A DNA stretch of 64,000 nucleotides, from positions 1 through 64,000 of the forward strand of contig NZ_JABXKK010000066.1 of NCBI RefSeq assembly GCF_017115045.1, written 5' to 3'. A program made the position numbers and the translations under genes. The stretch's first letter is position 1; each line of letters begins with the position of its first letter. This document shows positions 45,416 through 54,923 of this stretch, piece by piece. The notes beneath the pieces were generated by a model. It was given only the letters and a program-made list of their open reading frames with translations, made no database searches and was not told the DNA's origin. Source of the stretch: Nostoc sp. NMS8 (GTDB lineage Bacteria; Cyanobacteriota; Cyanobacteriia; Cyanobacteriales; Nostocaceae).

Positions 45416-47395
45416 TTACTTCTGGACACCATCAGCAGTAGTAATACCAGCCGCCATTGCTTGTTTCTCGATAATGGGTCGCCACCACCCATCGCCATCT
45501 AAAGCGCAGACATATTTATCAACCTGGCTCGTAACTCCCTCTGTACCAACAGGCTCGGCTGAGGGAAGATTCGCTTTATTCTGTGCCCAGGCTGTCTTCA
45601 TGGCAACACCAATTCCTTTCACTGCCTCTACAGCCAGCGAAGCAGAAGCATCAAAAAGCGGGTGGTCGGGCGCATCTTTGGCAAGCTCTGAGTGAGTCGG
45701 GCCAGTTAACCCTTTAGCTTTCGCCTCCTTTGCAGACTCCGCTATTTTCTTCTCGGCAGATGCATCTAATAATTTTTGTCCTAATTTACTCTGCGCCATA
45801 GCGACAACTGTGGTCAGACCCGCTGCAATTTTTGGGAAGAGTACAAGTAAGGTGGCTACAGTCCCGGTCGTAATTACGGCCATACCGCCTTTAATCGTAA
45901 AGCCAGCTGCCTTAATAATGGCTTCGGCATCCTGTTCGCCCATTTCTTCACCCGCAGCCTCGCCTGTTCTCGCACCAGATACACCACCGGAGACACCGCC
46001 AACTACACCACCAACTTGTTCGCCAATTTCTTCTCCCACAACCTCGCCAAGGCTACCAAAAAGCCCACCGATTTTGCGGCCTGCTGCCCCGCCTGTTCTC
46101 GCGCCGCTAGTAGCACCCTTAACCGCTCCTTCTACACCACCCACCACTGCACCAATCCCACCTTCGACAGTACGGAGAATCGGCTTGATTCCCATCTTGT
46201 CACCTAGCTTGTTGGCCAGAACATCGGCTGTAATTCCTGCCTTCATCATCAAGCCTTTCACCAGGGCTACAGTCAAAGCCCCACTCTCTAATTCGATTTT
46301 GAGTAATTCAATTTTACTGACCATATTATTAGCACCTGAGACATAAGTGCCGCTGACAATTTGGGGTAGTCCTTTTTTGTCCAATCCACCTACCGTTGCT
46401 GTACCTGTACCTAAGGTTGTTTCGGACATCTTAGCCATCAGGGGTTTATATTTAGCTGGGTTTTCTTTTGCCAGTACCCAGATGGCTGCCTCAGTAAAGT
46501 TGGTATGGGAAAAATAATCTTCTACAGCGTGTAAAGCGCTGCTCATCTCTTCCCGCCCTTCTGGAGTGTCACCTTTTTTGATTGCTTCTACCAACTTTCT
46601 CTTAGCCATAAACTTGCCGCGCTCGATATAAGCTGGCAGATGATTCTTGGCAGCAGCGGCTTTGATGTCGGCATAGGCTGCATCGGCGGCTTCTTGGTCT
46701 TTCTTTTGGGAGTCGGACAACTGCTTTTTATTTTCATTACGAGCATCAACATCCTTTGTGCTGATTGCTGAAGTCGGGTCTTCGACGGTATTACCTCCGT
46801 CGGGATTATCCATGTGTTCTGAAGGAACATAAGTCCCCAGTTTACTCTGGTCGATTGGCTTACCAAATTCACCCATTCCCAGGAGTTCGACCAGGGGAAA
46901 CATATCTGGGCCGAGTTGTGATAAATCGCGCATCCAGTTCCCCAAATAAGCGTCTGCGGCTTCATCGGCGGTGAAACCAGCTAATATCAAGCCTTTCTTC
47001 TCAATCGAGGCATGTCCTGATTCACCAGCCTGATAGCGTTGAACGACTTTGTGGCTGGCTAGAGCATCTCCTGTTTGCTGTACCAAAGGAGTCAATGTAT
47101 TTTTTACAGGTTCGTACTTGTCTAGTTTTGCTTGAGGACGACGCAAGGATATGCGGCTAATGTCGTGACTAAGGGGCTTTTCTTTGATTGCTTCTGGTTC
47201 CGAGAGTTGCTCATCAGCAGACTGAGCCTCTTGAAGGTCTGACGTTAGCTTAGTTGCTATTTGGGAAGGGCTAGTATTGACTTCTGAACCAAAGGCGCGG
47301 ATTGGGTTCGCTAGTGTGGTAATACCTGGGGAGGCAAGCGATGGATTCGTAAAAGTTGATGCGGCTGATTTGTTGCGTCCAATTCGCTGGCTCAT
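45416..47395 (-). CDS. HET-C-like toxin candidate, paralogous leader
   Basis: A 659-residue protein. Residues 1-91 are homologous to the start of the downstream neighbour and end with the same motif (SHDISRISLRRPQAKL, 76-91). The DUF4157 core is absent: after RPQAKL the text jumps to DKYEPVKNTLTPLVQQTG. Residues about 115-345 match HET-C-type proteins: AGESGHASIEKKGL, GFTADEAADAYLGNWMRDLS Q and HAVEDYFSHTNFTEAA (metal-ligand candidates His289, Glu292, Asp293, His298). HET-C domains are toxic in fungal incompatibility and in bacterial effectors. A Gly/Ala-rich segment (about 430-500, many GGVxG words) and a hydrophobic stretch near 520 may insert in membranes. Probably an eCIS cargo; inference. 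Confidence 0.72.
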   Translation of the reverse strand: MSQRIGRNKSAASTFTNPSLASPGITTLANPIRAFGSEVNTSPSQIATKLTSDLQEAQSADEQLSEPEAIKEKPLSHDISRISLRRPQAKLDKYEPVKNTLTPLVQQTGDALASHKVVQRYQAGESGHASIEKKGLILAGFTADEAADAYLGNWMRDLSQLGPDMFPLVELLGMGEFGKPIDQSKLGTYVPSEHMDNPDGGNTVEDPTSAISTKDVDARNENKKQLSDSQKKDQEAADAAYADIKAAAAKNHLPAYIERGKFMAKRKLVEAIKKGDTPEGREEMSSALHAVEDYFSHTNFTEAAIWVLAKENPAKYKPLMAKMSETTLGTGTATVGGLDKKGLPQIVSGTYVSGANNMVSKIELLKIELESGALTVALVKGLMMKAGITADVLANKLGDKMGIKPILRTVEGGIGAVVGGVEGAVKGATSGARTGGAAGRKIGGLFGSLGEVVGEEIGEQVGGVVGGVSGGVSGARTGEAAGEEMGEQDAEAIIKAAGFTIKGGMAVITTGTVATLLVLFPKIAAGLTTVVAMAQSKLGQKLLDASAEKKIAESAKEAKAKGLTGPTHSELAKDAPDHPLFDASASLAVEAVKGIGVAMKTAWAQNKANLPSAEPVGTEGVTSQVDKYVCALDGDGWWRPIIEKQAMAAGITTADGVQK

Positions 47396-47492
47396 CTCAC
47401 CTTTACCTCAGGCAGATTCTTGAGCCTAATTATACAGTTTGTTGAGTGGCGATCGCTATCGACTTAAGTGTAAATTATCTTGCTCATACCCA
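47396..47492 (-). promoter_or_regulatory. Leader of the HET-C-like gene, paralogous to 45331-45415
   Basis: Contains the same gcgatcgctatcgacttaag and tcacctt words as the leader of the DUF4157 gene, and AAAGGTGAG before the start codon. It separates the toxin genes from fabD. Confidence 0.55.
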
Positions 47493-48392
47493 TTACTCAG
47501 GACTCAGCACTGAGTCTGGTAAATGAGCAGCACTCTGAATGTTTTCTAATATTAAATCGGGGCTATTACGTTTAATCAAGCCAGTTAGGACTTTACCAGG
47601 GCCAATTTCCACCACTCGCTGGATGCCGTTAGCTGGGAGTTGTAGAGAAATTTCTCGCCATCTTACAGAACCAGTCATTTGTTGGTTGAGGCGTTCCTTT
47701 AAAATCTCGGCATCAATAGACGGAATTGGTTCTACATTAGACAACACTGGCACAATCGCTGGCTGAAATTCCACAGATTCTAGAATATCTTGGAATTCTG
47801 CCGCTGCTGGTGCGATTAAATGTGAATGAAATGCTCCAGAAACTTTTAGCGGAATCGCACGCTTTGCTTTAACTTGAGTCATCACTGCTTGTACAGCCGC
47901 AGTCGTACCTGAAATTACTACTTGAACTGAACTATTATCATTTGCCAGTACCACATCAGGTGTTTGGAAAATTACTTTTTCTAACTGTTCGGGGTCAAAG
48001 TTGATCAAAGCTGCCATCATCCCACCTGAGGCGCTATCCATGAGTTCTGCACGACGCTTTACTAGATATAAACCAGCTGACCACTCAAATACACCCGCAA
48101 TGTAAAGGGCAGTATACTCTCCCAAACTATGACCAGCAACTAAATCTGGCTGGTGTCCTTGTTCGCGGAGAAGATCGGCAAGAATACTTTCTACCACATA
48201 AAGAATTGGCTGGGTGTATAGTGTCTGTGATAACTTTTCTTCTTCGTTTTGACAGATTTCGATTACAGACCAACCCAAAATCTCTTCGGCTTGGGCAAAT
48301 TTGTCTTTAGCGGCAGGTATATCTAATAAGTCCATTCCCATTCCCAGGGTTTGAGAACCTTGTCCGGGAAACACCCATGCAGTTTTAGTCAT
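47493..48392 (-). CDS. fabD: Malonyl CoA-ACP transacylase
   Basis: Transfers malonyl from CoA to acyl-carrier protein, supplying the extender for fatty acid synthesis. The nucleophile motif GHSLGEY (about residues 92-98) and the N-terminal WVFPGQGSQTLGMGMDLL are classical; the later FHSHLIAPAA carries the catalytic His. Length 299 is normal. It is the third gene of a plsX-fabH-fabD cluster on the minus strand, separated from fabH by an STRR block of about 95 bp. Confidence 0.97.
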   Translation of the reverse strand: MTKTAWVFPGQGSQTLGMGMDLLDIPAAKDKFAQAEEILGWSVIEICQNEEEKLSQTLYTQPILYVVESILADLLREQGHQPDLVAGHSLGEYTALYIAGVFEWSAGLYLVKRRAELMDSASGGMMAALINFDPEQLEKVIFQTPDVVLANDNSSVQVVISGTTAAVQAVMTQVKAKRAIPLKVSGAFHSHLIAPAAAEFQDILESVEFQPAIVPVLSNVEPIPSIDAEILKERLNQQMTGSVRWREISLQLPANGIQRVVEIGPGKVLTGLIKRNSPDLILENIQSAAHLPDSVLSPE

Positions 48393-48486
48393 TGGTCATT
48401 AGTCATTTGTCATTTGTCATTGGTCATTTGTCACTGGTCATTGGTCATTAACAAAGGACAAATGACTAATGACAAAGGACAAAATA
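48393..48486. repeat. STRR array (gtcattt/ggtcatt)
   Basis: About 13 heptamer-like words, gtcattt, gtcattg and variants, in two orientations fill the fabD-fabH spacer. The half-to-half inversion (tcatttg versus caaatga) would allow a hairpin. Confidence 0.8.
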
Positions 48487-49479
48487 TTATCTTCCCCATT
48501 GAAAAATCGCTGCACCCCAGGTAAGACCAGCGCCAAAGCCGGATGCAGCAACGATGTCATTGGGTTTAATTTTACCTTGTCGTACCGCTTCATCCAAAGC
48601 TAAGGGGATGGAAGCAGCTGAGGTATTGCCGTACTGGGCGAGATTACTGATAACCTTATGTTCAGGGACATTCAGGCGTTGGGCAACGGCATCGATAATC
48701 CGCTGATTGGCTTGATGCAACAACAGCCAATCTATTTGATCGACCCTGAGGTTGGCTTGAAACAAGGCTTTATCTATGATTTCTGGCACTTTTTGGACAG
48801 CAAAGCGGTAAACTTCTTTGCCGTTCATCGTAATCGGTTGGTAAGTGCCTTTGGTGATATTTACATTAGGGAGCAGTTCTTGGGAAGCGCCTGCATAAGC
48901 AAGGTTGAGGTGATGGTTTTGAGTGCCATCACTTTTAAGTGCAAATCCTAATAAGCGATCGCTTTTGGCAGCCTGTAATACTACTGCCCCTGCACCATCT
49001 CCAAACAATACACAAGTGCGCCGATCTTGCCAATCTACCCAGCGAGAGAGGATATCTGCCCCGATCAAAAGTACATTTTTGTACGTACCAGTTCTAATGT
49101 ATTGGGCTGCTGTCACCAGACCAAATACAAAGCCGGAGCAGGCAGCTGTCAAGTCAAAGGCTACTGCGTTGCTGGCTCCTAATAGAGCCTGGACTTGACA
49201 AGCACTACCAAACAAATCATCCGGGGTGGAAGTCGCCAGCAGAATCAGGTCTAGGTCTTCTGGTTTAATTCCCGCAGATGCGATCGCCTGACTACTGGCG
49301 GCAGTGGCGAGTACACTTAAGGACTCAGATGGCAATGCTAATCGCCGTTGACGAATTCCCGTTCTTGTGGTAATCCACTCGTCTGAGGTTTCAACTACTT
49401 CACTCAATGTCTGGTTGTGTAAGGAAGTTGCTGGTACTGCCGAGCCGCTTCCGGTAATTGCTACGCCTAAGTTTTGCAC
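48487..49479 (-). CDS. fabH: 3-oxoacyl-ACP synthase III
   Basis: Starts fatty acid synthesis by condensing acetyl-CoA with malonyl-ACP. The catalytic Cys sits in LTAACSGFVFG near residue 113; LLHQANQRI and SNLAQYGNTSAASIP carry the His and Asn. Length 330 is normal. The start is GTG at 49479; the typical N-terminal strand (LGVAITGSGSAVP) follows immediately, though the Shine-Dalgarno is too close to be convincing. It lies between plsX and fabD. Confidence 0.96.
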   Translation of the reverse strand: MQNLGVAITGSGSAVPATSLHNQTLSEVVETSDEWITTRTGIRQRRLALPSESLSVLATAASSQAIASAGIKPEDLDLILLATSTPDDLFGSACQVQALLGASNAVAFDLTAACSGFVFGLVTAAQYIRTGTYKNVLLIGADILSRWVDWQDRRTCVLFGDGAGAVVLQAAKSDRLLGFALKSDGTQNHHLNLAYAGASQELLPNVNITKGTYQPITMNGKEVYRFAVQKVPEIIDKALFQANLRVDQIDWLLLHQANQRIIDAVAQRLNVPEHKVISNLAQYGNTSAASIPLALDEAVRQGKIKPNDIVAASGFGAGLTWGAAIFQWGR

Positions 49480-49497
49480 TCCTAATCCCCCAAGTAT

Positions 49498-49592
49498 CAG
49501 CCTTTTTGTCCTTTGTCCTTTGTCAGTTGTCCTTTGTCAGTTGTCCTTTGTCCTTTACAAATGACCAATGACTAATGACTAATGACCAATGA
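49498..49592. repeat. STRR array (ctttgtc/gtcagtt)
   Basis: Tandem gtcctttgtcagttgtccttt words, then an inverted block of aatgactaatgacc, fill the plsX-fabH spacer. Same family as 48393-48486. Confidence 0.75.
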
Positions 49593-50615
49593 CTAACCGC
49601 TCTCGCGCTCTAGGATATATTGGGACTGAATTCGTTGTATCACCTGGTTATCAACAGCTTCTTTAGCCATGCGAATTGCATTAAAAATTGAAGGAGCTTG
49701 TGAGCTACCGTGACCGATAAAACAGACTCCTGCCACGCCTAACAGCAATGCACCACCATGTTCTGCGTGATCCATTCGCTGCTTAATCCGCTTCAGGTTT
49801 GGTTTTAAGAGTGCTGAACCGATTTGACCGTGCAATCCTTGGGGTAATTCTTCCCGCAGAATTTGCAGAATCACTTCTCCGACGGCTTCGGCAAATTTTA
49901 ATAATACATTGCCGACAAAGCCATCGCAGACAATCACATCAAAGCGGCCGGAAAGCACATCACGCCCTTCGGCATTGCCAATAAAATTAATTTGAGAATT
50001 TTCGCGTAGCAGTTGGTGGGCGCGGACGGCTGCATCATTGCCTTTAGAGTCTTCTTCACCGATATTTAGCAAACCCACCTTCGGTTCAGTTGTACCCAAG
50101 ACATACTGACTGTAAGCTGACCCCATAACCCCAAACTGCTCTAAAAACTTGGGACGGCAATCTACATTTGCGCCGACATCAAGTACTAACACTGGCTTAC
50201 CAGCAATAATTGTGGGAAAAACAGTCCCGATCGCTGGGCGATCGATTCCCGGCAATCGTCCTAAGCGGAGTAAAGCTGATGCCATCGCTGCCCCAGAGTG
50301 ACCCGCAGAAAATACGGCATCTGCCTTTTGCTGCTTAACTAAATCCATCGCCACATTGATCGAAGCCTTGCGTTTGCGTCTAACTGCATTTAAAGGCTCC
50401 TCATCCATAGCGATCGCTTCTTCAGCAGTCACGATCTCCACCTGCCCTAAACTTGTTTTTGATGGCAAGGCAGCTTCTATTTGTTGGGGATCACCAACCA
50501 ACAATATATCTACACCCAATTCTTCCCTTGCTCGCAATGCGCCAGCAACGATTTCAGCGGGTGCGTGATCCCCTCCCATTGCGTCAATTGCGATCCGTAT
50601 GCGAGTCGATCCCAT
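49593..50615 (-). CDS. plsX: Phosphate acyltransferase PlsX
   Basis: Converts acyl-ACP to acyl-phosphate, the donor for phosphatidic acid synthesis. The N-terminal RIAIDAMGGDHAPAEIVAGA is diagnostic, with further ISVLVGDP-like (GDPQQIEAALP), SAGHSGAAMA and VDCRPKFLEQFGVMGSAYSQ. Length 340 is normal. It heads the conserved plsX-fabH-fabD cluster. The ATG at 50615 is supported by the conserved N-terminus. Confidence 0.97.
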   Translation of the reverse strand: MGSTRIRIAIDAMGGDHAPAEIVAGALRAREELGVDILLVGDPQQIEAALPSKTSLGQVEIVTAEEAIAMDEEPLNAVRRKRKASINVAMDLVKQQKADAVFSAGHSGAAMASALLRLGRLPGIDRPAIGTVFPTIIAGKPVLVLDVGANVDCRPKFLEQFGVMGSAYSQYVLGTTEPKVGLLNIGEEDSKGNDAAVRAHQLLRENSQINFIGNAEGRDVLSGRFDVIVCDGFVGNVLLKFAEAVGEVILQILREELPQGLHGQIGSALLKPNLKRIKQRMDHAEHGGALLLGVAGVCFIGHGSSQAPSIFNAIRMAKEAVDNQVIQRIQSQYILERESG

Positions 50616-50756
50616 TGCTCACAGCTTCTAGAAACCTTACAAATTTTACCAGATGGCTTTGCCGAAAAAGCTTAACTTTCTGACCGCCAAATTACTTCTG
50701 TTACGATTGCAACAATTTTTGCTGGCTAGCTCAAGATAGCACGAATTGTTTGGTAT

Positions 50757-50880
50757 TGGGCATGGGGCATGGGGCATTCAAAAGAGGCAGAGGGGCAGGG
50801 TGCGGGGGGCGGAGGGAATAATTAATTCTTCTCCCTGCTCCCTGCTCCCTGCTCCCTGCCTCCCCTGCTCCCTAGTCTCC
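50757..50880. repeat. STRR-rich repeat, left arm flanking pepA
   Basis: Contains gaggcagaggggcagggtgc, then ttcttctccctgctccctgc repeated. A reverse-complement version of the same word order is at 52432-52530, on the other side of pepA. Confidence 0.7.
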
Positions 50881-50885
50881 AGTCC

Positions 50886-52367
50886 CTAATCCCCAGCACC
50901 CAAAACCCAATCAACTAGTGTCCGAACGCCGTAGCCAGTTGCCCCTGCGCCGTTGTAGCCATTTTCTTTATCTGTCCACACTGGGCCAGCAATATCTATG
51001 TGTGCCCAAGGAGTTTGTTTGACGAATTGTTTGAGGAAAAGGGCAGCGGTAATTGCACCACCTGGACGTGGGCCTGTATTTTTCATGTCCGCTATACCAG
51101 ATTTTAGTCCTTCAAAGTATTTTTCTTCCATTGGCATCCGCCAAATCTTTTCTCCTGAAATTTCCGCAGCTTTTTCGATTTGGGAAGCTACACCATCATC
51201 GGGAGTGTACAAACCAGCAATATCCTCACCCAAGGCAATGACGTTGGCACCAGTCAGAGTGGCTAAATCAACGATCGCATCTAAGCCCAATTTGTCGGTA
51301 TACACCAAAGCATCTGCTAGGGTCAAACGTCCTTCTGCGTCGGTGTTGTTCACTTCGATTGTTTTGCCGTTTGATGCTGTGAGAATGTCTCCTGGGCGCA
51401 TGGCATGACCGCTAATCATGTTCTCAGTCACCGCTGAGATAAAGTGAACTTCCGAATCTGGCTTAATTTGAGCAATTGCTTTTGCAGCACCCAAGGTGGC
51501 AGCTGCACCGCCCATGTCAATTTTCATGGTTTCGATGCCACTACCAGCACCTTTAATGTTGAGTCCGCCGGAGTCGAAGGTTAAACCTTTACCAATAATT
51601 GCTAATTTCTTTTTGGGTGTACCTTCTGGCTTGTAAGTTAGGTGAATAAATTTCGGTGGCAAATCGGAAGCTTGGGCAACTCCTAAAAAAGCACCCATGC
51701 CCAACTTTTCGCAGTCTTCCCGTTCTAGAATTTGCAGTTGTAAACCGTACTCTTTTGCGATCGCTTGAGCAGTTTCCGCTAAAGTAATTGGTGTTACCGC
51801 GTTGGCTGGCGCTGCTACTAACTGCCGTGCCAAATTTACCCCAGAAACGATTTGATTAGCGCGGGTAATCGCGGTTTCTTGTCCACCAAAACCTAATAAA
51901 TCTATACTTTCTATTTGTGAACCTTTATCTTCTGGTTCGGATTTAAAGCGAGTATCTTGGTAAAGTGCCAATTCTACACCTTCGGCGATCGCTTGGGCAC
52001 TGGCTGCTGGATCGTTGTTCCATAATGGAAAACTAAATCCTAGAATTTTGCTTTTTTGCTTTTTCCCTACCCTGGCGACAGTAGCAGCAGCGCGGCGCAG
52101 AGTATCTAGCTTTAGCCCATCTGTTTTACCCAAACCGACCAAAATCAATTTCCGCACTGGGCTACCAGCATTTACACGGGTGAAAATAGTACTGTTGGCT
52201 TTACCTTTAAATTCTTCTTCAGCAATTAGTTCTTTTAAAACCCCAGCAAACTTTTGATCTAAAGTAGCTAGTTCTCCGGTTAACTCTACTGCATCTTCAA
52301 ATAATCCAATTGCCAAACTATCGCCTGCCCATTCTAGCAAAGGCTTATCACTAGGTTGAATTGTCAT
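50886..52367 (-). CDS. pepA: Leucyl aminopeptidase (cytosol M17)
   Basis: Hexameric zinc/manganese aminopeptidase that removes N-terminal residues from peptides in the cytoplasm. The M17 signature [16 protein letters not shown] is at about residues 335-350, preceded by [13 protein letters not shown] with its metal-binding Lys and Asp and followed by [16 protein letters not shown]. Length 493 is normal. Inverted STRR blocks flank the gene on both sides (50757-50880 and 52432-52530), which could allow inversion or simply be independent spacer repeats. Confidence 0.96.
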   Translation of the reverse strand: MTIQPSDKPLLEWAGDSLAIGLFEDAVELTGELATLDQKFAGVLKELIAEEEFKGKANSTIFTRVNAGSPVRKLILVGLGKTDGLKLDTLRRAAATVARVGKKQKSKILGFSFPLWNNDPAASAQAIAEGVELALYQDTRFKSEPEDKGSQIESIDLLGFGGQETAITRANQIVSGVNLARQLVAAPANAVTPITLAETAQAIAKEYGLQLQILEREDCEKLGMGAFLGVAQASDLPPKFIHLTYKPEGTPKKKLAIIGKGLTFDSGGLNIKGAGSGIETMKIDMGGAAATLGAAKAIAQIKPDSEVHFISAVTENMISGHAMRPGDILTASNGKTIEVNNTDAEGRLTLADALVYTDKLGLDAIVDLATLTGANVIALGEDIAGLYTPDDGVASQIEKAAEISGEKIWRMPMEEKYFEGLKSGIADMKNTGPRPGGAITAALFLKQFVKQTPWAHIDIAGPVWTDKENGYNGAGATGYGVRTLVDWVLGAGD

Positions 52368-52431
52368 TTTGGGATTTTGTGTAAATATTCCTTCCTGTAC
52401 CAGTATTGCTCAAAATTCTGTTTTCATGGGG

Positions 52432-52530
52432 AGGGATTGGGGACTGGGGGAGGCAGGGAGCAGGGAGAAGAATTATTCCCCTCCGCCCCCGCACCCTGCC
52501 CCTCTGCCTCTTTTCAATGCCCAATGCCCT
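52432..52530. repeat. STRR-rich repeat, right arm (inverted)
   Basis: Reverse complement of the repeat at 50757-50880: ggcagggagcagggagaag, then ctccgcccccgcaccctgcc and ctctgcctcttttcaatg. Confidence 0.7.
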
Positions 52531-53758
52531 ATCCTTCAATTTTATTTGTGTCAATGTCAAATTTGCTGGCGATCGCTTCGATTATTTTTTGCTCAACTGG
52601 TGTAATCTGATTGTCAAGCTGGGCAATTTTGTAACACTGAGCCAATAAGGGTATGGCAAAATCACGATTCAGTTGATTGAGCAATATATCTAAAGGTTGA
52701 GGTGATTTGATATTTTGGCCAATGGCATCCAACGAGGTAGGAGTCAGGTTTAGAGCTTTTAATTCTGGTAAAATTTCTTTCCAAGTCTTTTCTGGATGAC
52801 TAGCAAGGATCATGTGAACTAAGATTTGATCCATGATGACTTGTTGAGCGATCGCACTTTCTAGATACTTTTCACTCTCGGCTTTTAATGTTGCCAATGT
52901 CTGAGGCGATGCCAGAGATGTTGATTCATCCAGCTTGGTTTCGTAAAATCGACAAGCAGCATAACCCAATGAATAGATCATCGTTGCATTTGAACTAGCT
53001 CCAATTACCGCACCCGCTAAGGGCACATTTCGCAACAAGCCTAATCCTGCGGCTTTCAACAAACGCCCTCCACCCAAAGCCAATCCAAAAATTGCCAAAA
53101 TCTCACCTTTACGGGCAGGATCGTTTAAATTTAGCCCGTAGACAGATGCAATTTGATAAAGCATTTCTGACTGCAATTTTGTTGTGGCTGTTAAATCAAT
53201 TGCCAACAATGCCACTGCTATTCCTGGCAAAAAACTAGTGGCTAGTCCAACTGTGGCTGCTTGAGTTGCTTTTTCCACCATGATTCGGTGAGCAAGCTGG
53301 CTGGGTGATTCATTTGGATACTGTTTCTTAAGCTTATTTACCGCCGCTTCTGCTTGTTCTAAATCAACAAGGTTAGTATCGTTAATGAGCCAATTGAGAT
53401 TTAATACTCCAGATAGTTTTCTAATCAGCCAATTTTCGCTGAGGCGATTCACAACCTGACCACTGGTTTGAGTTGTTTGCTCAATAAACTTATGTGTTTC
53501 TTTTGCCGTTGCTTCTCCCACTCCTACTGCTGTGTCTAAAACTGTTAGGCCAGTCTGAGCAACAGTTTTAATCAAAGACTCTAATACAGACGGTTCATTT
53601 TCTATTGATGATTGAGTCTGGATTCCTACTTCTGAAGTTTCTCTGGGTGAATTAACTGATTTGTTCACTTTTACTTCTTGGGGTTTGTCTGCCATTCCTT
53701 GACACCATCTTGCTAAAGCCTCTCTCTTTTTTGTAGCGAAATTTGAGTGGCTTGACAT
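52529..53758 (-). CDS. EcsC-family protein with TerB-like tail
   Basis: A 409-residue protein. The central part (about 130-300) has EcsC-like features: membrane-active helices ATVGLATSFLPGIAVALLAI DL and GLALGGGRLLKAAGLGLLRN V, LAGAVIGASSNATMIYSLGY AAC. A C-terminal helix bundle (about 330-405, FAIPLLAQCYKIAQLDNQIT PVEQKIIEAIA) resembles TerB tellurite-resistance domains. The N-terminus is low complexity and predicted soluble. Such proteins associate with membranes, but no clear enzymatic function is known. It is preceded by a gap to a NERD gene. Confidence 0.7.
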   Translation of the reverse strand: MSSHSNFATKKREALARWCQGMADKPQEVKVNKSVNSPRETSEVGIQTQSSIENEPSVLESLIKTVAQTGLTVLDTAVGVGEATAKETHKFIEQTTQTSGQVVNRLSENWLIRKLSGVLNLNWLINDTNLVDLEQAEAAVNKLKKQYPNESPSQLAHRIMVEKATQAATVGLATSFLPGIAVALLAIDLTATTKLQSEMLYQIASVYGLNLNDPARKGEILAIFGLALGGGRLLKAAGLGLLRNVPLAGAVIGASSNATMIYSLGYAACRFYETKLDESTSLASPQTLATLKAESEKYLESAIAQQVIMDQILVHMILASHPEKTWKEILPELKALNLTPTSLDAIGQNIKSPQPLDILLNQLNRDFAIPLLAQCYKIAQLDNQITPVEQKIIEAIASKFDIDTNKIEG

Positions 53759-53904
53759 CTGCCAAGAAGTACAAGTTATAGATCAATAATTCCTGTCACG
53801 CTTTTACAGAAAGTCAATTCAATTCATAAATTGTCCGTAAGAAGAAAATCTTTCTTTCGGCTATTGTTTGTGTAAGTCCTGACTTTTCACGTTATGTGGA
53901 AAAG

Positions 53905-53998
53905 TCCGCCAAAAACCTAACCCCCTTACCGACGCGATAAGGGGGAAAATTCAAAGTCTCTCTCCTTTTAGGAGAGAGATTTAGAGAGAGGTTTTCTA
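53905..53998. repeat. Palindromic spacer repeats
   Basis: Inverted arms aacccccttacc/gataaggggg and ctctctcc/ggagagag, with aaaacct and aggtttt at the ends, lie in the otherwise empty 53759-54049 gap. Confidence 0.5.
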
Positions 53999-54049
53999 GA
54001 TGACCTGAATTGTCAGGTGTAAGTCCTGCCAAAATACGATCGCACTTAC

Positions 54050-54673
54050 TTAACTTGTATGATTCTGGCGCTTAACAGGTTTAGGCTTTGGAATTGGTTT
54101 AGGAGTTGGGGTAGTATTTGTAGGAAGTGTAAAATTTTCAATGGCTTGGGCAATTCCCTGTACTTGCATTGGTGTTAAACAATCACGAGAATTATTTATC
54201 ATCTGTAGAAGTGCAGGGATACCTTGTAAAACTGGAACTGAGCAATCATTTGCTCCTATCCATTTAGCAATTGGGAAGACTACTGGAGCAACAACAAATC
54301 CATCAGGAAGGTTAGAAATTAATGAAATAATCCACTGACTAAACATTTTTTGATGGTAAAGACTTTGAGAGGTTGGACTATCATAAACTGCTACCCAGTT
54401 GTTACCTACACGCCTTTTCCATTTATCTTTATAAGCGCTAAATGACCCTTTCCAGGTTTTGACCTCTACTAAAAACACACCACCCTCACCGATGATTAGA
54501 TGGTCTATTTCCGTTAAAGAGCCGGAGTTAGTAGGGACTAAAGCATTATTAAATATCACCCATGTATCTGGAAAAAATTGTAAAAGTAGTGATACTCCCC
54601 ATTCTCCCATATTGCCTTTGAATTTATTTGTGGTTTGTTTAAATTCAAATATGAATGAACCCAACCCACCCAA
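54050..54673 (-). CDS. NERD-domain protein
   Basis: NERD (nuclease-related domain) protein: the domain spans about residues 20-130 with NMGEWGVSLLLQFFPDTWVI FN, EIDHLIIGEGGVFLVEVKTW KG (the conserved D and E-x-K of the PD-(D/E)XK fold), and DKWKRRVGNNW. The C-terminal end is Pro/Lys-rich (TPTPKPIPKPKPVKRQNH). Start is uncertain: the frame stays open upstream to about 54790 with no ATG (it would add AVFQQKIDTKKSTKHQEIHE TLGDAF), so a TTG at 54673 or another non-ATG codon must be used. NERD proteins are common in cyanobacteria and their substrate is unknown. Confidence 0.75.
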   Translation of the reverse strand: MGGLGSFIFEFKQTTNKFKGNMGEWGVSLLLQFFPDTWVIFNNALVPTNSGSLTEIDHLIIGEGGVFLVEVKTWKGSFSAYKDKWKRRVGNNWVAVYDSPTSQSLYHQKMFSQWIISLISNLPDGFVVAPVVFPIAKWIGANDCSVPVLQGIPALLQMINNSRDCLTPMQVQGIAQAIENFTLPTNTTPTPKPIPKPKPVKRQNHTS

Positions 54674-54923
54674 AAAGGCATCACCTAATGTTTCATGAAT
54701 TTCTTGGTGTTTAGTAGATTTTTTGGTGTCTATTTTCTGTTGGAATACTGCTCTAAGTGAGGTGATTGTTGAAGAGTTTTCATAAAATTTTGATCCCCTT
54801 TATCAGCGATCGCCATTTTTAGGGTTCCCAGAAAAAGCAAAAAAAATACTATGAAACCACATTTTCAGTATATTAACTGATGAAACGCGTAGGCGCAGCC
54901 CGCCGTAAGCATCACACCTCAGC

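Noticed and set aside
45810..46346. 178-codon Pro-rich frame on the plus strand
   Set aside because: It is antisense to the Gly/Ala-rich part of the HET-C-like gene, whose codons read as Pro/Ala in reverse.
45416..47395. Reading the HET-C-like protein as the heterocyst gene hetC
   Set aside because: HetC of heterocyst development is an ABC exporter; this protein has no ATPase motifs. Only the fungal-type HET-C name is shared.
48393..48486. Regular short repeats resembling a CRISPR array
   Set aside because: Units are 7 bp with no spacers of 30 bp; this is an STRR block.
49498..49592. Second repeat array resembling CRISPR
   Set aside because: Same reason: heptamer STRR, no spacers, no cas genes.
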